Shown here piece after piece: positions 63,920 through 64,000 of a DNA stretch of 64,000 nucleotides. How positions within the stretch are numbered: the first letter of the stretch is position 1; every line of letters starts with the position of its first letter. Source of the stretch: Stenotrophomonas maltophilia (GTDB lineage: Bacteria; Pseudomonadota; Gammaproteobacteria; Xanthomonadales; Xanthomonadaceae); assembly GCF_900186865.1 (NCBI RefSeq), contig NZ_LT906480.1:3366001-3430000 (forward strand), given 5' to 3'. The notes under the pieces were generated by a model that was not told where the DNA came from, did no database searches, and worked only from the letters and a program-made list of their open reading frames with translations. Position numbers and translations under genes: made by a program.

Positions 63920-64000
63920 GTCCCTCGATGACAGGCTTGCCGATCCAACCCATAGATGAAGAACTGCAGACCTTGCAACGCGAGGTGCAACGAATGCTGG
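63916..64000 (+). CDS. Partial ORF downstream of the protease gene
   Basis: A frame opens with GTG at 63916, overlapping the protease stop, or ATG at 63928, and runs to the window end (MTGLPIQPIDEELQTLQREV…). The visible 24-28 residues look like the start of a helix-rich protein. Coupling to the protease gene implies the same transcript. Nothing more can be said from 85 bases. Confidence 0.55.
   Translation, partial: MSPSMTGLPIQPIDEELQTLQREVQRML

Overview
The window looks like chromosome of a Stenotrophomonas (S. maltophilia complex) or a very close member of the Xanthomonadaceae. Base composition is GC-rich with strong GC bias at third codon positions. The arginine genes include the acetylcitrulline-route enzymes typical of xanthomonads: an N-acetylornithine carbamoyltransferase, an acetylcitrulline deacetylase and a fused N-acetylglutamate synthase/kinase. 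The intergenic spaces are full of GTAG-starting palindromes of the type described as SMAG repeats in S. maltophilia. Genus assignment is inferred from these traits, not from a database match.

Layout. 1-2103: end of a pgaBCD locus for poly-N-acetylglucosamine biofilm polysaccharide. 2207-12699 (minus): one long arginine/proline cluster, argF'-argG-argE'-argB-GNAT-argC-argH-yciI-proB-proA. It is preceded by a possible leader peptide and an intrinsic terminator arranged like an attenuator. 13034-18513: a small envelope protein, cysS, sufE, an MFS exporter broken by an in-frame TAG, and a DksA-family protein with a long Lys/Ala/Pro tail. 18786-21236: yidD, a dihydroorotase-like gene and an M23 peptidase. 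21342-24835 (minus): mtaD-ubiG-gph-squalene/phytoene-synthase-like. 25036-26739: efp and the divergent epmB that modifies EF-P. 26805-29860: a PhnD-like periplasmic binding protein coupled to a GGDEF/EAL protein. 29907-35646: trmJ, suhB, htpX, gluQRS, phaB, phaR. 35719-45766: a TraB/GumN protein, a DUF1684 lipoprotein, mutL, an AmiC-type amidase, tsaE, nnr, queG, xseA. 46284-52936: an M48 peptidase, a lipoprotein with a SUMF1-like domain, rnd, a decayed ORF and a SEL1-like repeat protein. 53025-59389: a TonB receptor, tRNA-Ala, small ORFs, an SDR, an Ada-like gene broken by a second in-frame TAG, and an MDR oxidoreductase.

59726-64000: two tandem identical tRNA-Phe genes, followed by what looks like the start of a genomic island. 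It carries two unrecognised proteins in a minus-strand operon, divergent from an XRE repressor and an ImmA/IrrE-type metalloprotease. Two copies of an 11-bp operator-like sequence, in opposite orientation, lie at the two facing promoters. This is the least explained part of the window and the best candidate for an undescribed system.

Other points of interest are the nested long palindromes between xseA and the M48 gene, covarying hairpin families, a 184-192-bp repeat family that sits only between convergent genes, and two 12-bp palindromes 22 bp apart upstream of phaR.
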